Assembly: GCA_016287975.1 (NCBI GenBank)
Contig: JAEEXV010000015.1
Span: forward strand, 1 to 24,408
DNA length: 24,408 bases
DNA from: Lentisphaeria bacterium
Lineage (GTDB): Bacteria > Verrucomicrobiota > Lentisphaeria > Oligosphaerales > Oligosphaeraceae
Direction: 5' to 3'
Part shown: piece after piece, positions 13,769 to 22,386 of the stretch
Layout: each line of letters opens with the position of its first letter
How positions within the stretch are numbered: position 1 is the first letter of the stretch
Notes under the pieces: model-generated
The model's database searches: none
Seen by the model: only the letters and a program-made list of their open reading frames with translations
What the model was told of the DNA's origin: nothing
Position numbers and translations under genes: made by a program

Positions 13769-16700
13769 ATGAAGGGCTGGCGAAAATTCGGAATGGCTGC
13801 GGTGCTGGTGCTTTTCGGCGTGCTGGGGCGCGCGGCGGAGCCGTTGACGGTGCCGCCTCCGCTGGAGATCTGCACGGTCGAGGAGGCGGATGCGGCGCTG
13901 GCCAAGTTGCCGGCGCTGCCGGAACCCAGGACGCCGCGGCGGTTCCAGACGACGAAGCCCTTTGTCGCGGACGCGCTATTGAACAACGCGACGCGGAATG
14001 CGGCGATTGTGAATGTCCGGGAGGCGATGCGGGAGTTGCTGGGGCCGTTCAACGACGCGGACAACAAGGCCTTCGAGGCGAAGTGGAACGCGGTGATGGA
14101 GTATCCGTCGCCGGTGATTCTCGAGTGGCTGAAGCAGGTCGGGCCGATTGCAACGGAGATGGTGCGTCTGAAGATGCTGTGCGAGCAGAACATCTCGGAC
14201 TACAACGAGTGCATTGTGGGGGCGAACTATGCGCGGGACTTCGGAAACCACGAGCAGGCGCGCGCCCTGATGCGGGAGGTCGGTTCGATCGCCGCCACGA
14301 TGGCGGCGGCGAAGGCGCGGATGCAGGCGCTGGAGGCGAAGTTGGATGCGCTGGGCGAGATGCCGGATCCCGCGGAGCAGAAGAAGGCGGACGCGGCGAC
14401 GTATGCCGAGGCGCGCAAGGCAGTCCGGGAGTATCTGTGCGGCGCGCCGCCGGAGACGGAGATCGACGGCGAGTTCGAGCTCACCGGGCCGTTCCTGATG
14501 CGGGAGTGGGGCGCCAAGAACAAGGAGGATGTCTGGAAGATCATGCTGCCGGGGGTGGGGAACTTCAACTACTGGGCGCAGCCGAAAATCTTCATCCGGC
14601 CGATCCTACAGTACGAGGAGAACGGCGTCGTCGCCATCTATGTCTACACCGAGGCGTTCCACGGTAAGGTGGTGCGGGCGCGGCAGGAGGAGGATGGCAG
14701 TTTTGTGATCTTCGACGGTCTGGAGGATGACATCGAGCGGATTTCCCTCAAGATGGAGAAGGACGACAAGGAGGATCCGATCCTGGTGATGCGCTATGCT
14801 CGACCGAGGAAGACGAGCCACCAGAGTTTCACGGCGATCTACCGTCCCACGAACAAGACGTGGTATACGCTGCCGGGGAAGGAATCCGGAAAGGACACCG
14901 TGGAGAAACTGCGTGAGTCCCAGAAGATCTACGCGCAGATCTACGGGCAGTGGTACGACGCGGCGGTGAAGGTCTTTGAGACGGTCACGAAGAAGGCGCC
15001 GTTCGTGGATGTTCCGAAGGCGGAGGAGGTCTACTATGTGCTGAGCGGCGTCCGTCCGGGGAAGAAGGGGTGGGGGGATGCGAAGATGGGCTACATCGAC
15101 AGGGGCGTGGTGATAGATGCCTGGGAGGCCTACCAGAAGGTCATTGCGGCAATGGCGGCGACAGAGCAGGACCGCAAGAAGCAGGCGCGCAGCGCCACCG
15201 ACCGGATGGGGCAGATGGGGCTGTATCGGCTGGACTCGAAGGTGCGGCGGGACATCTACTATCTGAACTCGAACAATCGCCGGGTGACGATCGACATGGG
15301 GGAGACGGAGACGCATGTGCGCTGGGCGATTCCGACGCCGGTGATGGAGGCGACGGCGGGGGTCTGCCGGCTGCCCTTCGTGCCGCAGTTCAAGGTGAAG
15401 CCCTTCAAGCATGTCGCGGAGCCCTTTCCGAAAAACTACCTCGATGTGCAGTTGATTGCATGGGGGCTGAACACCTCGTTCAAGGAGCGGTTCGAGCAGG
15501 GCTTTACGGGCAAGGCGGTGGCGACGGCCAAGATTTCGGAGCTGGGGGTGAGGCCGGCGTCCATGACGGTCCAACTGAAAATCTACGATAATTACCTGTC
15601 GGACGGCTGCGCCGTCGACTACATCTACACCCGCGCGGTGCTGTCCGCCGAGGAGGCGGAGCGCGTCTCGCGCGAAATCGCCACCAACTTCGAGCGGGGC
15701 ATCCAGAAGGAGTGGGCGGACAACCGCTTCGCGGAAGCCGCCATGGCGATGGACGAGAATGTCGAAAAGGCGCTGAAGGCGGAGGAGGAGATCGCCAAGG
15801 TCGAGGCGGCGCTCCGGGCGGCCGAGGAGGCGCGCCAGGCGCGCGTCGCCTTCCACCAGGAGAATATCGCCCTGTGCCGCCAGCGGGCGGGGGAACTGAA
15901 GAAGGAACTGGACGGCGAAATCAAGAAGTTCAAGGACGCCGAGAAACGGTTGCGGGAGGCGAAGACGCCGGATGAGAAGGAGAAGATCCAGGATGAGATG
16001 CGCCGGGCCAACGAGCGGGCCCAGGCGCTGCAGTGGGGGCAGATCTGCCAGGAGAGCAACGCCATCTACGAGAGCGACCGCGCCCGCGCGGAGGAGACGG
16101 GGGTGTTCATAGCGAGCCGCACGCCTTTTGACACGATGTGCCAGGTGCAGTTGCGCGAGAGCGCGCTGCGGGAGGTGCAGGAGGACGAGAATCTGCGCAA
16201 GGCGCAGGAGAAGGTCTATGCGATGCTGGCGCGTCAGAAGGGGGAGGAGCGGGAGGCGACGGAGCGCATCATCGAGCGGATCGAGGAGGAGAACATCCAG
16301 GATCGGGCGAGGTGGGAGAAACTGGGGAATCTGCTGTTGGCGCGGGACGTCGATTCCACGGTGGGGCGCATGGAGATGCTGGAAGACAAGGCGCTTGGAT
16401 ATGACGACTGGATCACCCGCTTCCAGCGCGCCAAACTGTTCAGCGACATTGGCATGGCGATGACCGGCATCGGCGGCGCGCCAATGGTCTGGTCCTACGT
16501 CTACTCGATGGGTTGGGGCTATATCGAAAATGGCCCGATGGGCATCTTGAAGGGTGCGATCTGCACCTACTCCAATGCGGTGGAAGTCATCTGGAGCGGC
16601 TACGACGGCTATAAGACGGGCGGCTGGAAGGGGGCGCTGGAGGGGGCGGCGTGGTCGGCGACGCTGAACACGGCGCTGCCGTGGATCATGGGCAAGGTGA

Positions 16701-17842
16701 ACTGGAACAAGAAGATCGAACTGAAGTTCGGCAAGAAGGCCGGCGCGCCAAAGCCCCCCAAGGCCGATGTCAAGGCCTACAAATTGGAGGTCAAGAAGGC
16801 GGAGGCCGCGGTCAGCGACTACGTCGTCAAGAAGAACCGCATCAACGACCTGGAGTTCGTCAAGAAGGGCAATGGCCCGGAGATGGTGCTGGTGAGCCGC
16901 AAGACCGGCGCGCAGGTCTCCGACGCGCAATTGACCCAGATGCGCATGGACGTCGTGCACGCGGCAGGCAAGATCAACGCCAACCCGACCGCGAAGGCGC
17001 TGCTGAAATACAGCAAGGGCTACCAGAAGATCGGGGCGGACTTCGACATGGAACTGGGGCGCATCCACAAGGCAGTGCAGGCGGAGTTCTACAAGGAGAT
17101 GAAGGCGCGGGGCTTCAACGACCAGCAGATCCAGTCGATCCGCAACGCCTCCTCGAAGGGGACGGTTGGCATGGATTCCGACTGGGGGCTGGTCGAGGGG
17201 GTGCCCATCACCCGCAACGGCCGCCCCTCGAACAAATACGAGTGGATGTCCGAGGCGCAGTCGGCGTACAACGTGTGCTACAAGAAGACGACGGGCTACG
17301 ACGCCGAGCATCTCTCCTGGGAGAACATCACGACCTCCATCCATCCCGAGGCCTACCGCAACCTGGACATCCTGAGCGCCTCCGAGAACGGCACGGCAAT
17401 GCGCAACCTGGTGCGCAATACCTCGCTCTCCGACGCGCAGCAGATTGTCGATGTCAGCGTCTACAAGGCGAACATGATGCTGAACAGCGACAAGTTCCCC
17501 CGGCTCGTCTATGTCCGCGAGGCGGCGCGCGGCGCCGCCAAGGACATGGGCAACAAGTTCCTGCCCGCCATCAAATCGCGCATCTCCACCCTGGAGCGGA
17601 TGGCGCAGATGGCAACGAAGCACGGCAAGGGCCTCGACCCCAAGATGCAGCGCGAACTCAACCGCCTCACTGCCGCCCGCGACCAGTACGCCCGCATCCA
17701 TAAGACCCTCGACAAGATCGGCAAGGGCGAACTGCCCCCCGAGGTGTGGGACGACGAAATCGCTTCCATCACCGGCGGACGCGGCATCTCCGACATGCTC
17801 ACCGATTTGGGCGATGTGTTCAAGTCACTGGTGTGGAAGTGA
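13769..17842 (+). CDS. Giant exported coiled-coil protein with unassigned C-terminal domain
   Basis: This 1357-aa protein has a signal peptide (MKGWRKFGMAAVLVLFGVLGRA) and AGGAG 11 nt before the ATG. Residues about 25-640 are mixed alpha/beta with no family recognised. About 660-850 is a long coiled coil rich in Glu, Lys, Arg and Ala. About 890-975 is a Gly-rich hydrophobic stretch (SDIGMAMTGIGGAPM, later TGGWKGALEGAAW). About 1000-1357 is a C-terminal domain with KGTVGMDSDWG (Asp1136, Asp1138), TTSIHPEAY and a helical end. An exported N-terminus, coiled coil, hydrophobic Gly-rich segment and distinct C-terminal domain recall large secreted or toxin-type proteins, and the D-x-D is weakly like a nucleotidyltransferase site. 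No function is assigned. The next giant gene follows 246 bp downstream. Confidence 0.75.
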   Translation: MKGWRKFGMAAVLVLFGVLGRAAEPLTVPPPLEICTVEEADAALAKLPALPEPRTPRRFQTTKPFVADALLNNATRNAAIVNVREAMRELLGPFNDADNKAFEAKWNAVMEYPSPVILEWLKQVGPIATEMVRLKMLCEQNISDYNECIVGANYARDFGNHEQARALMREVGSIAATMAAAKARMQALEAKLDALGEMPDPAEQKKADAATYAEARKAVREYLCGAPPETEIDGEFELTGPFLMREWGAKNKEDVWKIMLPGVGNFNYWAQPKIFIRPILQYEENGVVAIYVYTEAFHGKVVRARQEEDGSFVIFDGLEDDIERISLKMEKDDKEDPILVMRYARPRKTSHQSFTAIYRPTNKTWYTLPGKESGKDTVEKLRESQKIYAQIYGQWYDAAVKVFETVTKKAPFVDVPKAEEVYYVLSGVRPGKKGWGDAKMGYIDRGVVIDAWEAYQKVIAAMAATEQDRKKQARSATDRMGQMGLYRLDSKVRRDIYYLNSNNRRVTIDMGETETHVRWAIPTPVMEATAGVCRLPFVPQFKVKPFKHVAEPFPKNYLDVQLIAWGLNTSFKERFEQGFTGKAVATAKISELGVRPASMTVQLKIYDNYLSDGCAVDYIYTRAVLSAEEAERVSREIATNFERGIQKEWADNRFAEAAMAMDENVEKALKAEEEIAKVEAALRAAEEARQARVAFHQENIALCRQRAGELKKELDGEIKKFKDAEKRLREAKTPDEKEKIQDEMRRANERAQALQWGQICQESNAIYESDRARAEETGVFIASRTPFDTMCQVQLRESALREVQEDENLRKAQEKVYAMLARQKGEEREATERIIERIEEENIQDRARWEKLGNLLLARDVDSTVGRMEMLEDKALGYDDWITRFQRAKLFSDIGMAMTGIGGAPMVWSYVYSMGWGYIENGPMGILKGAICTYSNAVEVIWSGYDGYKTGGWKGALEGAAWSATLNTALPWIMGKVNWNKKIELKFGKKAGAPKPPKADVKAYKLEVKKAEAAVSDYVVKKNRINDLEFVKKGNGPEMVLVSRKTGAQVSDAQLTQMRMDVVHAAGKINANPTAKALLKYSKGYQKIGADFDMELGRIHKAVQAEFYKEMKARGFNDQQIQSIRNASSKGTVGMDSDWGLVEGVPITRNGRPSNKYEWMSEAQSAYNVCYKKTTGYDAEHLSWENITTSIHPEAYRNLDILSASENGTAMRNLVRNTSLSDAQQIVDVSVYKANMMLNSDKFPRLVYVREAARGAAKDMGNKFLPAIKSRISTLERMAQMATKHGKGLDPKMQRELNRLTAARDQYARIHKTLDKIGKGELPPEVWDDEIASITGGRGISDMLTDLGDVFKSLVWK

Positions 17843-17857
17843 GACGGGAGGGGGATG

Positions 17858-18055
17858 GGACTTTGGACGGGACTCAGGACTCAGGACTCAGGACTCACGA
17901 CCCACGACTCACGACTCACGACTCAAGACTCAGGACTCAGGACTTTGGATGGGGGACAGGACTTAGGACTTTGGACTTTGGACTTTGGATGGGGGACGGG
18001 ACTTTGGACTTTGGACTTTGGACTTTGGACTTTGGACAGGACTCAGGACTTTAGA
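17858..18055 (+). repeat. Heptamer tandem repeat (GGACTTT / GGACTCA / CGACTCA)
   Basis: Nearly 200 bp of 7-bp units fill most of the gap between the two giant genes. Unit types are grouped: mostly GGACTCA and CGACTCA first, then GGACTTT. A longer unit GGACTTTGGATGGGGGAC occurs at 17940 and 17980. The 7-bp period shifts frame at each unit, so it is not coding. Confidence 0.92.
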
Positions 18056-18088
18056 CGATTCACCTCTAGCGATTAAGGAATCCAGGCC

Positions 18089-21000
18089 ATGGCAATTGAT
18101 CTTGCGAATGTAGACATTTCCCTTCAGGAGTTCCAGCGGGTCGCGTCAGGCAAATACAATGCGGGCGAGGTTCGGCTTTTGGGCGAGCACAAGCTGGAGA
18201 AGATCAACAACCACGTCTTGTTCAAAGGCAAGAACAACGTTTCGCTGTCGCACGAGGAGGTGCTGGCGATCAAGACGGCGTTCATCGACGCGCTGGCGCG
18301 CGGCGGGCTGGATGCGGCGCTCCTCAATGAAATCCGCGCGGAACTGGGGCTTGCGCCCAAGGCGGCGACGGACACGACGCTCATGGCGCGCTCGCTCAAG
18401 CCGCTTTCGCGCCAGCAGATCCGCGATATCCTGGACCGCTATTCGGAGATGCTGGCGGAGCACGGGACGCGCATCCGCACCTCTGGCGAACTCTTCGCGC
18501 GGGTCTCGCAGGCGAAACAGGAATCCCGCGCCGCGAAGCGCGCGGCGGTGAACGGCGCGCTGGATCGGCAGCGTGCGACCAAGGGGAATCCTCGGGTCGC
18601 ACGGTTGCAGGCGGTCGTCGGGGGAATGGTGGACTTCCAGCTGGGCGCCGAGCGGGATGAACTGCTTTCCGAGGCGCAGGACCAGCTCGCGTCCCTGCTG
18701 CGCCGATGCGGCGGCCAGCCTTCGGCCGAGCGCCCCGCCCAGCTTGAGATCACGCTCCCGAACGGCCAGACCATCGTCATGGGCACGAAGATGAACGAGC
18801 TGGAGTATGCGCGGAAACTCGATGACGAGATTATCCGCCTCCGCTACGGCCTTCCGCCTTCGCAGCACGACCTGGACGTGCGCGCGGCCTTCCAGTCGCT
18901 TGGCCAGGCGGAGCGCCTGGCGTGGCTGGCGAACGCTGGGAACACCGCGGCGAGCGCCAGCGAGGTGCGCACGGTGGCGGTCATGCTGCTGCAGGAGCGC
19001 GGCGTCTCGGACTATGCGACGCTTTCGCGGTTGAACCAGGCGCCGATCGCCGCCGTCCTGGGCGCCGTCAGGCAGCTGGTCGAGGCCGCGCCCGCCCAGG
19101 GCGGCGCGGCCGTGCGCCAGATGGTTTTGGATGCCCTTGTCCCGCAGATCAATCCGCAGGCGCTTCCCGCCGCGCAGGAGCAGGCGTTCATACCCGCCAC
19201 GTCGCCCAGTCTCTTCAATCGGGCGGCGCGGGAACTGCTGTGCTTCCGCAGCGGGCTTGGCTCCCCGTTCGAGTTCCAGGCCTTCGCCGATGAAACCGTC
19301 GCCCTGTTGCGCGGGCGCTTCGGCGAGGCGATCGTGCCGCCAGACGCCGCATTCGGGGATTTCAGCAATTCGGGCCTTGTCTGCCCCCTGATCCGCATTG
19401 ACGGGGAAGGGGATCCAGGCATTCCCGTCGAGCGCGCCAGGATGGAGACCCTGCGCGAGCCGCTGACCAAGATGGCGGTGTCGATGGCTTCGCGCACGGC
19501 GCTGGAGAATGAGGTCAAGGCCGCCATCCAGCGGCTTGGCGCGGGGAAACTCAACCCCCGCATCATCGCCAACGGCATCAACCGCGCCAATCCCGCGCTG
19601 GTGGAGGCCATCTCCAACTGCAAGTCGCCGTCGGAAGTGTCCGCCGTCCTCGACACGGCGCGTTCGCAGATCGAGGCGGCCGTCCGCCGCAACGTCGAAG
19701 TGACGCGCTGCAAGAATTCCTTCATCGATTTCGTCCGCGAAGTCGTTTCCGCCGCGACCGGCATACCGATTTCCTGCATAGGGGAGGAGGCTCTTCCCGA
19801 GACACGGCTGCACACCATCGCGTATCGCCTTGCGGAAAAGATCGACGGCAAGAACATCCCCGTGGAGAAGGATGAAGACATCGAGATGCTCTTCCGCGAC
19901 GAGGCGCGCGCCTTCGCCGCCGAGCGCGCGTCGCTCTTCATGACGGTCGACATGCTGGCGCTTTCCGCCGAGACGAAGGCCGACCTCAAGGGATGGCTGC
20001 TGGCGCAGGAAAAGGTCAACTATCTTGACATGAATGCCATCGTCTCCGCCTCGGCGCAAATCGGCATGAAGGAAGTGGCCGATGCGCTCAAGGCGGGGGC
20101 GCCCAAGGAGGCGGTCTATCGGGCGATGACGCAGGTCATGGCGGCCGTCGCCCCGCTGGCCGACACGCTGCTGGAGGGAAAGCTGGAGGAGGTAGGCTCC
20201 CCTGAGCACACGAATGTGATCACCACCATGTTCCTCATCGCCTTCGACGCGTTGCCAGGCATCCGCGAGGATCTCGCCGCCTTCCTGGAACGGCCCGAAG
20301 TGCGGGCCGACTTGGAGAACGGCCGCGTGGCCGTCAACAATCCCGCCTTCGGCTGCGTGGCGTTCCTGCGGTTCGCGGCCCCGCAGGCCGAGAAGACGAA
20401 CGCGGCGATTGTCGATGGCCTCGGATCGGGCAGGCTTTCGGCCATCAACGGCCTGGCGCTCGTCCAGGCCGCGCGCGACGTGGGACTGGACCAGTTGACG
20501 CCCGCCGAGGTGCTGGCGCTCTTCGCGCCGACGGCTCCCTCGGGCAAGATCCTTGCCGAGGCGGTCGGTTCCTCGCCAGTCGCCATCACGCCCGCGATTC
20601 TGCACTCCCTCGCCTACGGCGCGCTCAAGCCGCTGGCAGGCACCATCACCACCGAGCGGGTCGGCGTGCGGATCTTCCTGGAAGGCGTCGGCGCGCAGCA
20701 GGCGCAGACGGCGGGCTACCATTCCTCGGAACTGCCCGCGCTTGCTCGCGCCTTCGCGCTGTTCCAGGCCGCGACTGGCTGCAACGAGTCGGCGGCCATC
20801 GCCGCCGTGCTGGATCCGCATAGCCCCGCGCGCCGTCTCATGGACTACGGCGGGCGCTTCACCGAAAGCGTCCAAAACTTCAAGCGGGGGCTTGCGCTCA
20901 TGGACAAGTTCCAGACCTGGTACAAGGAACTCCTCGACGACGTCGAGGCAGGCAAGCAGGATACGCCGACGCAGATCAACTTTGGTTCCTACCGCATTGA

Positions 21001-22090
21001 CATGCGGGCTGCGCGGGCGGTCGAGAAACTCCTGTTCGAGGAAATCGCCGTCAACGGAGCGCTCAACCTCGATGCGGAGGACCCGAATGAGGTCTTTGAC
21101 ATGGAGAACAACGCCGCGCTGCGCTTTGTCGGCCGCGGCTACACCGAGTCCTTCACCAACTCCCTCGCGCAGATCCCGCCCAAACAGCGCCACCTCTTCT
21201 ACACCGTCTTCGACGCCCTCGACCCGCTCTCGACGGGGACGGGGGGGAAGGGCGTCCCACCGAAATTCCGCCACTCCGTGATTCTGGCTTCGCGCGTCCT
21301 CAAGAACTTCGACGCCATCGCCGCGCTGCGGTCGGCGGGCCAGCTTGACCGCGCGCACCTGGTGCCGCTGCTGTTCGCGGATCTCGCGGTCCCGCCGAAC
21401 GCCACGAACACCGAGATCTGCGACGCCTTCGATGCGAAAATGAGGGAGCACTTTGAACTCTTTGGCCCGTTGTATCTGCTTATGCAGGACACTGGCGCCA
21501 CCATCGGCGAGGGGCTGGAAGCCATCCGCAAGGGCGAACGCCTGCCCCCCGCCCCGTGGGTTTCGTCCTTCACGGGGCATTTCGAGGAACTCGACGGCAC
21601 CCCGAAGGGCGGCCGCGACACCATGGTCGGGGATCTTCTGCGCCCCAGCAACCCCGTGTCCGTCGCGACCAAACAGCATATCCTGTCGGAGGAAAACAAG
21701 CATTTTGTCTTCCATTTTCCTGACGGCGAGACTCTGGTGGCCAAGCCGGGGCTCCGCGAGGATGAGGGCGTGCTGCCCTCGTGCAACGCCATCGCGGACA
21801 AGATCGAGGCGCTTTGCGGCGCGATCCACCCCAAGCAACTGTCGGGCGTCTACTTCACCCTCTCGCAAAGCGGCATCGGCGGCAACATCATGGGCGGCTT
21901 CAAGGCGCAGGGCATCAATTCCAACGAGCACATGGCCGTCACCTTCACCCTTGAGCGGAACGCCGAGACGGGGGCCGTCATCATCACCTGCAGCGAGCCG
22001 CAGGGCTTCCCGTTCCATTTCCACTGGACGACCACCGTCGCCCTCGACGGCTCCTCGACCTCCACTCCGATGGTCATCGAAGGGGCGTAG
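18089..22090 (+). CDS. Giant mostly helical protein of unknown function, no signal peptide
   Basis: This 1333-aa protein begins MAIDLANVDISLQEFQRV; AAGGA at 18075-18079, 9 nt before the ATG, supports the start. There is no signal peptide or membrane helix. The N-terminal ~70 residues (KYNAGEVRLLGEHKLEKINNHVLFKGKN in part) look like a distinct small module. The middle (about 100-1100) is Ala-rich and helical with Arg/Glu pairs. The C-terminal ~150 residues are more beta-rich and Gly-rich (LSQSGIGGNIMGG). No catalytic motif is recognised. It follows the exported giant gene in the same direction with only heptamer repeats between, so the two may work together. A protein delivered by a signal-independent secretion machine is one possibility; there is no direct evidence. 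Confidence 0.7.
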   Translation: MAIDLANVDISLQEFQRVASGKYNAGEVRLLGEHKLEKINNHVLFKGKNNVSLSHEEVLAIKTAFIDALARGGLDAALLNEIRAELGLAPKAATDTTLMARSLKPLSRQQIRDILDRYSEMLAEHGTRIRTSGELFARVSQAKQESRAAKRAAVNGALDRQRATKGNPRVARLQAVVGGMVDFQLGAERDELLSEAQDQLASLLRRCGGQPSAERPAQLEITLPNGQTIVMGTKMNELEYARKLDDEIIRLRYGLPPSQHDLDVRAAFQSLGQAERLAWLANAGNTAASASEVRTVAVMLLQERGVSDYATLSRLNQAPIAAVLGAVRQLVEAAPAQGGAAVRQMVLDALVPQINPQALPAAQEQAFIPATSPSLFNRAARELLCFRSGLGSPFEFQAFADETVALLRGRFGEAIVPPDAAFGDFSNSGLVCPLIRIDGEGDPGIPVERARMETLREPLTKMAVSMASRTALENEVKAAIQRLGAGKLNPRIIANGINRANPALVEAISNCKSPSEVSAVLDTARSQIEAAVRRNVEVTRCKNSFIDFVREVVSAATGIPISCIGEEALPETRLHTIAYRLAEKIDGKNIPVEKDEDIEMLFRDEARAFAAERASLFMTVDMLALSAETKADLKGWLLAQEKVNYLDMNAIVSASAQIGMKEVADALKAGAPKEAVYRAMTQVMAAVAPLADTLLEGKLEEVGSPEHTNVITTMFLIAFDALPGIREDLAAFLERPEVRADLENGRVAVNNPAFGCVAFLRFAAPQAEKTNAAIVDGLGSGRLSAINGLALVQAARDVGLDQLTPAEVLALFAPTAPSGKILAEAVGSSPVAITPAILHSLAYGALKPLAGTITTERVGVRIFLEGVGAQQAQTAGYHSSELPALARAFALFQAATGCNESAAIAAVLDPHSPARRLMDYGGRFTESVQNFKRGLALMDKFQTWYKELLDDVEAGKQDTPTQINFGSYRIDMRAARAVEKLLFEEIAVNGALNLDAEDPNEVFDMENNAALRFVGRGYTESFTNSLAQIPPKQRHLFYTVFDALDPLSTGTGGKGVPPKFRHSVILASRVLKNFDAIAALRSAGQLDRAHLVPLLFADLAVPPNATNTEICDAFDAKMREHFELFGPLYLLMQDTGATIGEGLEAIRKGERLPPAPWVSSFTGHFEELDGTPKGGRDTMVGDLLRPSNPVSVATKQHILSEENKHFVFHFPDGETLVAKPGLREDEGVLPSCNAIADKIEALCGAIHPKQLSGVYFTLSQSGIGGNIMGGFKAQGINSNEHMAVTFTLERNAETGAVIITCSEPQGFPFHFHWTTTVALDGSSTSTPMVIEGA

Positions 22091-22167
22091 GGAAACGGGG
22101 GCGTCTGGAAGGCGGCCCCGAGGCCGTGAGTTTTGTTTTTAAGGAATGCGCGCTTGACGAAGCGGCC

Positions 22168-22283
22168 GTAGCCACGGCATCCCGCCGTGGCAGGCGGATG
22201 AGCCACACAGGGTTTACAATCGGGCGGCGGAATCGTTCGCTGCGTCGCTCGTCGGGGCGACCACGGCGGGACGCCGTGGCTAC
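22168..22283. repeat. REP-like pair (REPIN): inverted GTAG-footed palindromes
   Basis: GTAG followed by hairpin CCACGGC-N5-GCCGTGG at 22168-22190 is mirrored by the reverse complement at 22261-22283 (22 of 23 bases). A 70-bp spacer separates them. The GTAG foot and short GC-rich palindrome, in inverted pairs, match the organisation of REP sequences mobilised by RAYT transposases. No RAYT gene is in the window. The rest of the 22091-22386 gap shows no gene. Confidence 0.8.
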
Positions 22284-22386
22284 CATTTTCGGGGCGTTGA
22301 TTCGGCAATAGCCTGCCTTCATGGGGAACAGCGCGTTTTAGGAATGTGTTCTCACGCAGAGACAACAACACAAGGAGAAAAGAGCG

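Noticed and set aside
17858..18055. CRISPR-like repeat array
   Set aside because: Units are 7 bp and contiguous, with no unique spacers and no cas genes.
22168..22283. Insertion-sequence ends (terminal inverted repeats)
   Set aside because: Only 70 bp lie between the arms, with no transposase and no target duplication; each arm is itself a hairpin, as in REP sequences.
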